Below are positions 34,391 to 45,310 of a stretch of 64,000 bases of DNA, in pieces (position 1 is the stretch's first letter; each line of letters starts with the position of its first letter). The position numbers were made by a program, and so were the translations under genes. Under the pieces are notes generated by a model. That model saw only the letters and a list, made by a program, of their open reading frames with translations. It did no database searches and was not told the origin of the DNA. Source of the DNA: Kryptolebias marmoratus (taxonomy: Eukaryota; Chordata; Actinopteri; Cyprinodontiformes; Rivulidae); contig NC_051433.1 of NCBI RefSeq assembly GCF_001649575.2, forward strand, positions 6,635,883-6,699,882, read 5' to 3'.

Positions 34391-35830
34391 TGTTCTTTTT
34401 GTTTGGGGTGCTGTGAGCAAACCAGGGGCTTAACTAGAATATTCTCATGAGACCTTTAAACTGTCAAATACCCATTTACTTGAGCCCAACACATTGAAGA
34501 AAGATTGTTGTCAGCCCTTTTTTTGGTTCAAGCTAGTTTTCTCCCAATCATCATTTACTGTTATCTTTGAAGGCTCTGCAGTTTAAGTTTTTAGGTAGAC
34601 TGAGCACAGTTTTGTCTGTGTTGAGTGAAAACCCACAGTCCTTCACTTTATGACGAATTGGTCAGGAGGCAGAGACAGATAAGATCACTGCTGACAGACA
34701 TGCAACATATTTAAAGTCCGGAGCCCTTCACTGTCCACAACATTCAGAATGCAAACGTAACAAAAAAACAAATAAATAACTAATGATCTGCTGCTTTAGC
34801 AAAATTTTAAGTCAGGAAAATCTCTATTAAAGCCGCAGAGTGCTTTAGTGTGAGCTGAGCACTGAGAGCATTTCAAGTGTTTTACAAAATTAATGCACAC
34901 ATACCAGACATATAATGTGTATTTCTATGCAAATGCTGAGCAGCCTTTGCACAATGCTGATAAGGTTATAGAATAAAGGGCAAACTGATATTTTTTATTA
35001 CCTTTTCTCTAAAGTAAAGTCTCAGAAATCAGTAGTAGTCTACTGTTTTATACATTTCAAATGTTTCCTTTCATCCCTCTAACAAAGGAACAAAGGCTTC
35101 TATCTAAAGTTCACAGTTTTATTTTTTTTTTAGTTAACCAGGATATTGTGTAGACCAACTTTTGCTGTAGCTCGTAGTTTTTGAAGATGTACAGGCTTGG
35201 TGCTTTTTTATCCAATTGGTTCTTGGGATCAGTAAGATCTTACAAACTCTTTGTGCTGCAGTAACAGGCAGTGAAATAAGCTCCCAGAAGGTTTGATACA
35301 TGTCTTTTATTAATATGTGATCTTCTACTCTTTTTGTGCACTTTTTATCTATTTGTTACTTCATTTATTTGGCTAGTATAACCTGTTTATATTGTCTATC
35401 ATCATTAGATGTGATAAAAATATCCCTGAAGCAGCAAAGGACCACTGATATGAGTCACCTATAAATCTGAGCTGAACAACATTATTTTCAAACCACGAGG
35501 GAGGAACAACCCACTCTATCAGACATTTTGATCTAAATAAGATGCTATGTGAAATTTTTTTATGTCAGTTTTTTTATAGGTACACATATTTGTTTGATGA
35601 CCTTTTTTAATTTGAATCCCTGAACTCCCTGTTATTTTGATATTCCAGTGCTCATTTAGTCAGTATTTCTGAGATGGAATAAATGTTTTGACAGACTGCA
35701 AGAACAAATGTCCTGTCATCAATGAGCAAAAAATGTGGTAATGTTACCCTTTTATTAGTAAAACATGCTGTTCTGTATAGAATGTGATCCTGATTGCATA
35801 TTCCAATAATTCAAACTTTTTGTCTCACCT
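34391..35830. other. Unassigned noncoding stretch
   Basis: AT-rich. It contains an octamer word (ATGCAAAT near 34928) and a poly(T) near 35120, but no supported element. Confidence 0.5.
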
Positions 35831-36190
35831 TGAAAGTCAGGCTGGAGGAGACTTTCTGCCCCACCTTTCACCAATCACTGTAAAGCTGCAGTGTGTTACT
35901 GGGAACACACAGAGGACAAACATCAAAGTTATGGTCCAAACTTGTCAGCAGTAGCTGTATCATTAAAAGCAAGGGGCATAGTGACAGGGACAGGAACATT
36001 AGGGCATGCAGGTTACTGCAAACACATATCTCGCTAATAAATCCAAGGAACCTTTGTGTGCTTCTAGGTGTGTGTGTGTGTTTTCTTTGTTTTGCAGACA
36101 AGCATTTATTACATGCTTCAGACTTTCTATGCCCCAAGAAAGCAAAAAGTTTATTAACCTCTAAGTTAACATATCTCATATTTTAGGCAA
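35831..36190. other. Unique block with open frames on both strands
   Basis: Complementary frames of 97 and 103 codons (35868-36186) without recognised domains, and a short TG run near 36067. Possibly weakly conserved sequence; no assignment. Confidence 0.4.
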
Positions 36191-36934
36191 ATATTCTTTG
36201 CTTTTACAGTTTCATCATTGGGACCCTTTTGGAGAGTTTTTGCTTACGGTCTGTCTGTTATGGGGAATTCTGCAAATTTTGGCTGCAGAAAACACTGAAA
36301 CGTGTGTTTTTTTATAAACTGCCTATAAAAGATGAACAAGGTCAAGCCAGTGCAGAAGTTCTTTGAAATGCAGAAACACTTAGAGCCACTAAGGAGTAGA
36401 ACCAAAACATCTTTTGGTGCATTTAGATCTAAGAATTTTGATGGTTTTCTGGGTATTTTAGTGATAAGGGAGCCTCAGAATGGCAAACACATTTTCACAG
36501 CTAAATGTGCAACACAAACAGACATGCTAAAGTGACAGAATAACCAGCAAGTAGAGGAGGGAAAGTTGACATAAATCTTCCATCTCATACAGGTTCCAAA
36601 AACGTCATATTTCATTATTCCTCCATTCCTGAAGTTTCTTTTTTTTTTGCTTTTTTAACAAATGTTTACATGACTTTTGTAATGACAGATTCCAGTGTCA
36701 CAGTTGGACTGTAACAAGTTACTGCACACCAGTAAGGTGTAACAATATGACCTCCTGTCACATTATGTAGTTCTCCAGAACATTGCACTGCATTAAAAGA
36801 AGATAGACAGTGTATATACTGAATAAACAGTACTGTGCAGCAATAGTTCCTCTGGCTTTCTAAAGGTCTAAACAGCTTTCCAGTACCTGGCTACTTCAGG
36901 GAAAATTATTATTTATTTGTTTGTTTGTTTGAGT
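36191..36934. other. Unassigned noncoding stretch
   Basis: AT-rich, ending in TTTG repeats at 36916-36931 immediately before family A copy 2. Confidence 0.5.
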
Positions 36935-37206
36935 CAACCCGATTCAAGATGACTGCCACAGCCAATCAATCTTAGCCTATGCAAAAACAGCTATACCTCA
37001 TCGAATTTTACAGATACTGAGGTAAATTTGGTCTTTTACTACCTGAAAGTTATTCACAACTTATATTCGGAGCGCTAACAGATCATGCCAGATCACATGA
37101 AATATTCCAATATCACATGACATCATTTTTTCAAGGTTTGACCAAAGTAGCTATAACTCATTTCTTAGCATGTTAGTATGAAACACTGGTATGTAAGCAG
37201 CGGGCG
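36935..37206 (-). repeat. Dispersed repeat family A, copy 2 (reverse)
   Basis: 'GATTCAAGATGACTGCCACA' at 36941-36960 is the reversed family core, followed by 'AATCAATCTTAGCC', 'CAGATACTGAGG' and 'TTTGACCAAAGTAGCTATAA', which match the reversed copy at 46858-47573. Its far end, normally reading ATTAAAGGCCTAGCATTCC on the other strand, is replaced by a perfect palindrome. Confidence 0.75.
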
Positions 37207-37243
37207 GTATTGTTATTATTAATAATATTAATAATAACAATAC
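37207..37243. repeat. Perfect 37-bp AT-rich palindrome
   Basis: 18-bp arms (GTATTGTTATTATTAATA and its exact reverse complement) around a single central A. Every arm pair was checked by eye and matches. It abuts family A copy 2. Cruciform-capable. Confidence 0.97.
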
Positions 37244-37319
37244 TTATCTCATCTATTTTTCAGTTTAAATGTTGCTAATACGATGCCGTGGTCTCATCTA
37301 TCTCTATTTCCAACCCTAA
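37244..37319. other. Short AT-rich spacer
   Basis: Unique sequence between the palindrome and the GC-rich block. Confidence 0.5.
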
Positions 37320-37690
37320 TTTAGTGGTGGGGCAGCATCGGGCCAAACAACACAACATCAACAACAACAACAACCAGTGGAAGAAGAATGACTGCTGAGA
37401 TGGAGACCAAGATCGAAGGCATTGATCCACACTCTACTACCTCATCCCTGTTTTTACCCTCTGTCAAACAGGTGCCAAGGGGAGATGGATTGTGTCTGCC
37501 GAAGGAGTGGATTAATGGCAGACAGAGAGCGAGGGGGGGTGGGGGTGGAGAATTCTGGCTGCACCTTGGACCCAGCCAAGTGGTGTTCTCCTCTGGGCAG
37601 AATGGAGGTAATAGACGTGGTATTGACGAGGTTCCTGGAGAAGACAAGGTGCCAATGCCTCGCTTAGACAGGAGAGCAGACTGAGAGGAA
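37320..37690. promoter_or_regulatory. GC-rich unique block with G-run
   Basis: Highest-GC patch in this region, starting with an AAC/ACA-rich lead-in (37346-37375). It is open on both strands for 98-108 codons with no recognised product. A G-run (GGGGGGGTGGGGGTGG, 37533-37548) could support a quadruplex. A CNE or a missed exon are both possible. Confidence 0.3.
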
Positions 37691-37799
37691 TTAGCTTTAC
37701 CTGTATTTATACACCAACATGCTCACTCTAACTGCACACATGTGAAACACAACTTCCTCAATCATTACAAAAGGACTTCTAGCAGGTAATATGATGGAT
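37691..37799. other. Unassigned noncoding spacer
   Basis: No recognised feature. Confidence 0.5.
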
Positions 37800-38150
37800 G
37801 TTTAAATATTTAGCCTCTTATTCACCTTTATTCAGACCTCCTGCCACGTGAATTGAGTAGCCAGGGTAATAAATATGTATGCTTGCGTTGATGATGCTCA
37901 TAAGCTCAACGCGGAGCATATGAACTGCCAATTGCACTGAGTTAATGACACAAACATAACCCTTTGTTCACTTTCCATTGACTTGCTGTGTGCCTAATTA
38001 ATTGTCTGGTTTCCAATTACTATGGATATTTTTGTACAAGCAGATGTATTCTGTAAACACAGATTACATTACTCTAATTGAGAGGGAAAAAAAATATTCT
38101 AAATCATTGCTGATATCACATCAACGCTAATGGCTAAACAAAAGGGGTGC
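37800..38150. promoter_or_regulatory. Strong candidate conserved noncoding element (enhancer-like)
   Basis: Repeat-free sequence with dense binding words: palindromic E-box CACGTG (37845-37850), 'GGGTAATAAATATGTATGC', TAATTAATTG (37995-38004), 'CCAATTACTATGG' and 'TTACTCTAATTGAGAGG'. There is no open frame of note. The combination of E-box and many homeodomain sites is typical of vertebrate developmental enhancers; conservation is inferred, not tested. Confidence 0.5.
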
Positions 38151-38499
38151 GCTCGTTCATCTCTGCCAACAAGAACTCAATTAACTGTAACAGGAATACA
38201 TTAAATATTGAAGTGGTCACACTTGATTGGTATTCCAAGTAAACTTTGAAGGTCACAGTCTAAGAGCTCTTCTGCTTGTGTGGAAAAGTGTTATAGATTC
38301 ACTTTCTGGCTACAGGGCCCTGAGTGTTGTGAGGAGGGACAGCAGAAAAGCTCAGTATGCTAACAGCATCCATCTCTCCCTCTCAGCACATCTCTCCTGT
38401 GAAACATTGCTGACAATTTCTCAATGCAGCACAAGTGGTGGGACTGTTTTTTTTTAAGAAGAAAAAAAATGATGCTAAGCAAGACAACAGGGTGTGCCC
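38151..38499. other. Unique noncoding stretch
   Basis: GC-balanced; the 76-codon plus frame at 38227-38457 is unrecognised. May belong to the neighbouring CNE cluster. Confidence 0.4.
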
Positions 38500-38860
38500 C
38501 ATCTCAGATTAATGAGTACTCAAATGCAAGCAGACAGCAGTGGAATTAACAATCTCATCTTCCTCTGTCTCTACAGTCTTTCCTCCTTCCGCCTTTTTTT
38601 GTTTTCTCAAGACTCCAGTGTCTAATTAAAGAAGCTGCATTGCGAAATGTGTGCTTCCTTCTTATCACCTCCTTAGTTCTTCATCACGGAGAAAACAGGA
38701 TTGTGATTGCCAGTGTCCCTCTCACCGGTCCTCTTATGACAAGACAACCTCGCTGATGTTTGCTGTGTTAAAACCTTTGCAACCTTTCTCCCACATGTGA
38801 AAATGAAGGAAGTGAGAACAACTTTGCATCATCACCCACTCTGATTAACAGATGGAAATA
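38500..38860. promoter_or_regulatory. Possible conserved noncoding element
   Basis: Complex repeat-free block with 'GTCTAATTAAAGAAGCTGCA' and 'GAAAACAGGATTGTGATTGC'. No coding signal. Confidence 0.4.
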
Positions 38861-39190
38861 ATACATAACAGCTGAAGCTAAATTTTACCAGGTGTAATGT
38901 ACCGGGTGAGAAATCACCTCTCTACAGTCTATCAAGTCAAATGAAGTCAGGTTTGCATATGCAAATTTATCCGCTGTTATGAGAAAGCAACACACACTGT
39001 TATGAGGGTGGGTGATGTGATACTTGTTTAATTACACATGACAGTTTGTGATTCACAGATACAGAAATAGAATGGAAGCAGACTTCACAAGTACACGAGG
39101 TGTGATGATCACAGTGTCTGTGACTTTAACCTCAAGCTATTTTAACTTCAGCATCTACTTTATGCAAAGACAACAATATCTTAGGCTGGC
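38861..39190. promoter_or_regulatory. Candidate element with palindromic octamer site
   Basis: TTTGCATATGCAAA (38952-38965) is a perfect 14-bp palindrome made of two overlapping octamer (ATGCAAAT) half sites, a form suited to POU dimers. The flank has 'GTTTAATTACACATGAC' and is repeat-free. Confidence 0.4.
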
Positions 39191-39377
39191 ATCATACTTT
39201 ATCATTACTGTCAACACATTTCTTTAAATTATGACTGACAATGAAAAAGGTTCAGCTTAAAATAAGTTTCTGGCTTCTCCAACTTGCCTTTGTCTCTCAA
39301 CCAAACGATCATTACGCTCAAAAGATATACATGTATATGTTTTGAAAAATCCAATCTAACCAGCTGGAAAACAAGAG
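39191..39377. other. Unassigned noncoding spacer
   Basis: No recognised feature. Confidence 0.5.
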
Positions 39378-39830
39378 TAATTAAAAACCGAGCATTCCTT
39401 GAAAAAAAGGCATATTGCCTGCCACCTCTCATGGCAGAGTTTTAAACTGAAATCATCTTATGCTGAGGAGTCATTTTGGTTAAAACTCATAAATGATCTT
39501 ATGGTCTATCATGCAATATTATGAGAGATTGCAAGAAGTGGCAGTGCTCAAAGTATGTCAGCTATACTACCACATAAAATTTAGTTTAATATCTGTAAAA
39601 CTAACCAAGTTATAGCAATTTTTGTATTGGAAAATGTCTTAAATTGGAATGACTCTAAAAGTTAATCAGTTGTGGATATAAATCCATTGATTACTTTATG
39701 CACGTTTCATTAAAATCTGTTCAGTGGTGAGGTATTTTGCTAACAGAACAGAAAAATATGCATGTGGACACACACATAGACTAGGCCAAAAACATTATCG
39801 CGCTGCCTTCTCTGAAACCTTGACAGTAAA
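39378..39830 (+). repeat. Dispersed repeat family A, copy 3
   Basis: Starts 'ATTAAAAACCGAGCATTCCT' then 'GGCATATTGCCTGCCACCTC', matching the reversed copy at 47573. The core is weak ('TGTCTTAAATTGGAATGACT' near 39635), followed by 'TTAATCAGTTGTGGATATAA', 'TATTTTGCTAACAGAACAG' and a degraded distal end 'ACATTATCGCGCTGCCTTC'. Confidence 0.8.
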
Positions 39831-40117
39831 TTTGTCAAGAAATGAGGATATTTCAGTAAAAACAAAGACATTGCTGTGTTTTTTAATACATCTAGATGAA
39901 AAGATGTCCTGCCTCCTAGTTCGTGTACCTTGTTTATCAAAAACTGTAAAGTTAGAAAAAACCCTGTGAAGTTGAAAACAGTGATATCTGTCATCTGGTG
40001 TTGTTTTTATCCAGCTAGCCAGGGACCATCCTTAAAAAAAAACAAAAAGTTTGTTGGTGTGGTATCTGTTAATGCTCACTTTTTGATGTCCAAGAGAGTC
40101 TATCTATGAGGTGTAAT
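39831..40117. other. Unassigned noncoding stretch
   Basis: No recognised feature. Confidence 0.5.
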
Positions 40118-40372
40118 TATTTATCCATCCATTTTCTTTACCCACTTTTTACTTTTCAGGTCACAGGGAAGTTGATGTCTATGTCATTGTCATTGTGTGA
40201 GAGGCAGGGTACACTTTGGACAGGTTGCAAGTCCATCACAGGGCCACATAGAGACAAAAAAGACAAACAACCATTCACACCTAACTACAATTTAGAGTTA
40301 GAAATTAACATAACTTGCATGTTTTTGGTCTGTGGGAGAAAACTGGACCACCTGGAGAAAACCAGAGTGTAA
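40118..40372 (+). repeat. Dispersed repeat family B
   Basis: Contains 'CCATCCATTTTCTTTACCCA', 'TTTTCAGGTCACAGGGAAG', 'GTCCATCACAGGGCCACATA' and 'TTGCATGTTTTTGGTCTGTG', a sequence recalled as very common in fish (class uncertain, possibly the tail of a LINE). Part of it recurs reversed at 30341-30392. An 88-codon open frame through it is incidental. Confidence 0.75.
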
Positions 40373-41246
40373 TCAGAGCATTATAATTTACAAGAAATCT
40401 GTAGAAAAATACTAAAATCACAAGAGAAATGCCAAGTTGATGAAGACATTGAGAGACGACAGCACAATCATCTACGCCAGTAAGAAATCACCAGTAAGAT
40501 ATGTTTTAACAAAAAAGTTCTTGTCTTTCTTACTTTATCACAATTTTAAGCTTGTGGACAAACATGCAATGAACTTTGCAATGAGCTGTTTGCAATGGAA
40601 ATGTTTTTGTCTTTATAACTTTTGTTTATAAGCTCAAGGCAAAGAACTCCCGCACAATCAGTATGGTATTTATCTTAAGAACTGAGTCACCCAAATGTCT
40701 TTAACTCTTTTTGCCAAGCAACTTGACCTAAGCTCATCTACAAGCTCCCCCTGTAAAGTGATTACAGGGTGCTTCTGACCAAGATGTGCCAGTGATGAGA
40801 GAAAGCTGCAGTAAAGTAAGGATGGATGTGTGGGTAGAGCAGGGATTGGGACTTAAACGAATTGCAGACGAGGCAGAGGCATGGGCAGAAGGGTCGGCTG
40901 GTGCCTGATGGATCGTTTTCTGTGAACAGGTGAGTGGACTTGGAGTACTTTTTCTACTGTCCCCAATTGTCCCATTTGTCTGTGTCACAGAGAAATACAG
41001 ATGTGTGAGTGTACTAGAGGAGTTTCTTTTGAAGAATGTTTTGCTGGAAACTACAACCAAAGGATAGTCACTCTGATCTGATATTCAGATTCAAGTCCAA
41101 AGAAGAAAATATAAAAACCAATTTGTATTTCCATGTTATTTAAAAAAGACATTTGATTGGGCGGATATTACTTTATCATTGATGTATTTTTACAACATTA
41201 ACTGAGACATTTCTGCTGGCTAAAGAAACCTCTAAAACACTTAAAG
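40373..41246. other. Unassigned noncoding stretch
   Basis: AT-rich to 40700. A more GC-balanced patch at 40700-41060 has a 108-codon minus frame of S/T/P-rich unrecognised product and may be unique conserved or old repeat sequence. Confidence 0.4.
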
Positions 41247-41584
41247 TGTCATGATCCTTGGCTTTTGTATTTTGTCTCATTGGCCAGTTCCCCCTCAGTC
41301 ATTCTTACTTTCAGTTAACCAGTCTCACCTGTTCCTCATGTGTTCATTAATTCCAGCTGTTTACAATCATTCCTCCAAGTTCTACTTATACCCTTGGTTT
41401 ACTCTCTCTCATCAGTCGGCCATACATTTTGCTCCCTACGTGCTCCTTGGGGGTTTTAGTTTCCTACTTTGTATTTACCTGCTGCCTCATGAGCTTTTAA
41501 TTTTTGTTAATAATCACTTTATTTGTGCTTCTAAGTCCTTGAGTCGTGTGTGCATCCTTGGGACCCACTTTACCATTCCTGACT
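41247..41584 (+). mobile_element. Possible degraded solo LTR (Gypsy-type)
   Basis: Starts 'TGTCATGATCCTTGGCTTTT' and ends near 'TACCATTCCTGAC', the TG...C(A) pattern of fish Ty3/Gypsy LTRs recalled from memory. The middle has 'CCAGTCTCACCTGTTCCTCA' and 'AATTCCAGCTGTTTACAATC', typical U3 wording. There is no internal gag-pol, so it would be a solo LTR. The 142-codon plus frame here is F/L/S-rich and incidental. Confidence 0.45.
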
Positions 41585-42479
41585 CTATGATTCTTTGGTT
41601 TTATTTTATATTTGGGCCTTATTTTGGGATTTTCCTCGACTGTCAGTTTAAAAAAAAAAATCTATATCCATCAAGTTAGATATGTGATTTCAACCTATCA
41701 CCATATATAAGTATGTAATTTGGACTAATTTCTGGAAAACACTTGTCTCTTTTATTTGTTTGTTTGTTTTTCCATAAATCAACTGTTTGTTACAGCTCAG
41801 ATTGTTGGGCTGCAACATAACATAATGACAAAATACTAAATAAACAGTAAAACTGCATTTCTAAATAAGAAAATATTGTTTATTTATGAGATATATCAGA
41901 TGAAACAAAAGCTGAATGAAAGGCAGTATTGTGCAACAGACTCTAAGGTTTGATGTTGGTTTGCAGCTACTGTTTGACTGACCACCTTTTTTTTAAATTC
42001 CCCTTTGGAGAACTTTGACTCAAAGAAACTAAGTTTAATGTTTGTTGCAAAAGTTAGATGATTTTAAAAATGCTTTTAATAACAAACACAATAAAAGCCA
42101 TGAACTTAAGTTAAAACAAACACTTAAAAGTACAACCATTGCTTTTTTAGGACACAATATCTTCTGACCTATCCTTAATTTACTGTGAATTGCCTGGAAA
42201 AAACATAAACGTTCGGATTCCCTTCAGCATCATGTGCAAAAAGCACCAAGAGGGGGATCCACATGCAGCAAATTGAATAGCACTTCTGTTAAAACTCTTA
42301 ATGCCAATATATTAAATTGTCTAAAAGAGCAACATGTGCTTAGAAATGCTTAATAAATAGATAGATTCTTCCAAATACGTAGGTATAAGCAATCTGCCTA
42401 ACAATTATAAACCCTAAAGACTGTAGTAGGCTTACAAGAATCTTGATATTGTTTCAACTACCATAGTTTATACAGTTTT
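41585..42479. other. Unassigned AT-rich noncoding stretch
   Basis: No gene or named repeat; A runs near 41649-41659. Confidence 0.5.
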
Positions 42480-42790
42480 GTGTTTTCATTTGTTCAGTTT
42501 CAGGTCCACATCTGTGTCATGTGTTTATTCATGTCCAGTCTTGTTTTCAATTCTGTCATACTTAGTTTCAGCAAGTTTTCTTTTTTTTTTTCTTTTTGTT
42601 TTGTTTTGTATTTTCTTTTCTGCCAGCAGTGCTTTAAGCTTTGTTTAATACGATAAGTTCTATCCTTTCACATTACTGCCTCTGGAGCTTTGCCTGCATC
42701 CTGGTTCTGTTTTTCGCAGCAGTTCTCTTCATCTTATCTTGATGAAGATCTGAGTTCCTTCTCAGCTTCTCTGGAGAACTGTGAAAAACC
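42480..42790 (+). repeat. LTR-like fragment
   Basis: T-rich sequence with 'CTGCCAGCAGTGCTTTAAGC', 'CTGCCTCTGGAGCTTTGCCT' and 'GCATCCTGGTTCTGTTTTTC' resembles the R-U5 side of fish Gypsy LTRs from memory. Limits are approximate. Confidence 0.35.
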
Positions 42791-42999
42791 CACTAAAGTT
42801 TAATGTAAACAACAAAGGGTTTTTTTTCATGTACCAACAAATACGTTTACAATGGTGAGAAACTATGAAAACCCAACAATATTCTAAACCATTGCTAGTT
42901 TTTAGATACTGCCTTAGATTACAGTAAATGACAAAATAAGCTGTATTAATTCAGTAACTACTCAGGGCTATGTGTCCATATTGAGTCTACAAAATAATC
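42791..42999. other. Unassigned noncoding spacer
   Basis: AT-rich. Confidence 0.5.
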
Positions 43000-43430
43000 A
43001 TTAATAATGTCATGTGCAAATATGCTACAGAGAACTACAACGCTGAAGCTGATCAACATAAAGAATGACTACTTGGAAAAAGGAAATCTGTGGGTGCTCA
43101 TCCCAAAAGAGGCCAAAGCACAAAGTAATGACCTTTCTCTGGTTCTCTTCTCTGTTTTTCTCCTCCCCCTGATCCCTGGCACACATCAGCTGAGTTGTCC
43201 CTCGCAAGCCTCCTGTCACACAAAATAAATTGCCTTCGCTGTGAATGGGTCAAAACAACACAGAGATGTCATTATTCCACTGCAATTGATCATATCTCGG
43301 GAAACACAAGTCAATAGTTTCTATAATTGCAATGTCTCCAGACCCTCAGAGGTTCTTCCACGAGGGCTCCCTTGCCTGTTTTCCATTGTCACACTGATCA
43401 TGTCTGATCTTTGCCACCTTTGAAAAAGAA
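43000..43430. promoter_or_regulatory. Possible conserved noncoding element
   Basis: GC-balanced and repeat-free, starting with 'GTCATGTGCAAATATGC' and including 'CTGCAATTGATCATATCTCG' and 'GTCACACTGATCATGTCTGA'. Open frames on both strands (60-73 codons) are unrecognised. Confidence 0.4.
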
Positions 43431-44219
43431 ACCTAATGTCATGTGTACTAAAAGATCTGTTCTGTTTTCTAAGGTTTTCTCAGTTTAGTGTTACAGCCTT
43501 AGAGGTGTTCTTACAAATAAAATACAAAGCACTCAGTAAACCTATCTTGTTGATTTAACCCCTCACATTAATATTGATTATTGGCAATCTAATGAAAAGT
43601 TGGTCAGCATGTTTAAAATGCATATTAAAATTAAAAATCTCTTTGTTTTATAAATGTCTCATTAATTTTTGAGTGCTTTACAATTCATGCATTAATTAGT
43701 CACATAAATCCTGAAGCTTTTGCATATGCATGGGTGTGTATATCATCACTCAGTGATGTTTATTTTTATCTGTTTTTAAATGAAACGTGTGTTACATTTC
43801 TGCCCTAATATTTCTAGACAATTAAAGCTGAATTACAAGACCCAAAACAAAGTCATCATGAATATGCTTTAATTTAAATAATGAATTATTCAATTAATAA
43901 ACATTCACTCCGCATGGAACTATACAAAGGCATTTTCAAATCTGAACATTTGAATGATTTAATTCTTTAAAAAGTGAAGACAAACTTCTTTTTCTAAGTC
44001 TTACTCTTGAAGAAATCAGAAATTTTGCACTACAATCTCAAAAGTCATGTTAGATGTTGATCGTTCATGAAGATACATGTGACAAGTTTAAATCTGCTGG
44101 AGATGAAGTGTCATGAGGTTTAAATTTTTTTGTCTGCTGCAGTAAAACAATATTTCACTACTAAACCTATGAACTTATTTTTCAGCATTTATCCAAGCCT
44201 AAACCATGCTTTGAAGAAA
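43431..44219. other. Unassigned AT-rich noncoding stretch
   Basis: AT-rich, with a possible small unique patch at 43700-43770 ('TTTTGCATATGCATGGG'). No genes. Confidence 0.5.
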
Positions 44220-44720
44220 TACCAGAGAAGTGCAACATAAATTGTGAGGTGGCAGTGATAGCAGAGCCACCCAGATGAGAAAGCGGTGGATAGTTCCCAG
44301 CATGTATCCCATGCAAAAATCAACATATACCAAAAATTATTACTCCCCATGAAAATACAGCGATTAATTTATTCACACCTGCACACAAACACAAAGACAT
44401 ATTCACATGCTACATTGTGTCAGAACCATCAGTCCCTAATGCAACCATCTGCTCCACTCTGTGCTTCTTTTATGCATAAAATGCTAACCGGCTCTTGGCA
44501 AAAGTCCCTCACTCACTATCTCACATGCATCAAGCTAAATTAATGAGTTACCTGAAAGAGCACATGAATAGAGCTTTTGTGGGTCTAATGGGAAATTAAA
44601 AACAGCTAATAAGTAGGAATCTGCCAAACTAATGGAGTAGTGCAGCTGAGGTTTTTCTGGAACATGCAGGGACCTTGGCCAAACTGCCAGTGCACTGAGA
44701 AATAAAAATGAAGACATACA
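44220..44720. promoter_or_regulatory. Possible conserved noncoding element
   Basis: Repeat-free block with 'ACAGCGATTAATTTATTCAC', 'CATCAAGCTAAATTAATGAG' and 'GGGTCTAATGGGAAATTAAA': several homeodomain-type words and a mild GC rise. The 85-codon plus frame at 44286 is unrecognised. Confidence 0.4.
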
Positions 44721-45310
44721 TGATGATCCCATAACTGCTGGGCTTTATGACTAATAAAAAAGTGTGAAAAAAAAAATAGAAGAAAAAACAAGGAGAACAA
44801 GCACGCACCGTGAAACAATACTTGGTTAAAAGGTTTTCCCTTAAGCCAAAAAACTTTGCTCTATTATTAGAAACGATTTATCTACAATAAATCTGCAGGC
44901 TATAAATATATAATTTAAAATTTATGTTAAGCGGTTTTAAAATGAGATTCACAAGTCTGTTTGATCCATAGCTAAGTTAACTGAGTACAGTATGCACACA
45001 GATCTTTGAGCACAAATAAATCTAACATTATCACTTTTAAATCTTTTTCTGATTTTTTTTTTTAAACCTGAACTGAATTTCCCCTGAGGCAGCAAGATTT
45101 TGTCTCAGTGTGTGTTTTCATGTGGTTTTATGTGTGAAGCAGTGAAAACTGAACCAAGATGCCTGATTCCTTACCCAACAAGGAGCGAGAGAAACAAAGC
45201 GAACAGAAATGTGTGCAGATGACAAGAAATAAAAAAAGATTAACACTGTTTTAAACAAATCTTCTACCCAGATCCTGTGACTTTGGCCCATTTTTAGTTC
45301 AGGTTCCTAA
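44721..45310. other. Unassigned noncoding stretch
   Basis: AT-rich, with A and T runs. No named feature. Confidence 0.5.

Noticed and set aside
37422..37667. Overlapping plus-strand frames in the GC-rich block
   Set aside because: Frames in three phases and on the minus strand are all open; none is favoured by codon pattern or known domains.
41251..41679. 142-codon plus-strand open frame, the longest in the window
   Set aside because: It runs through T-rich LTR-like sequence; the F/L/S-rich product follows from composition.
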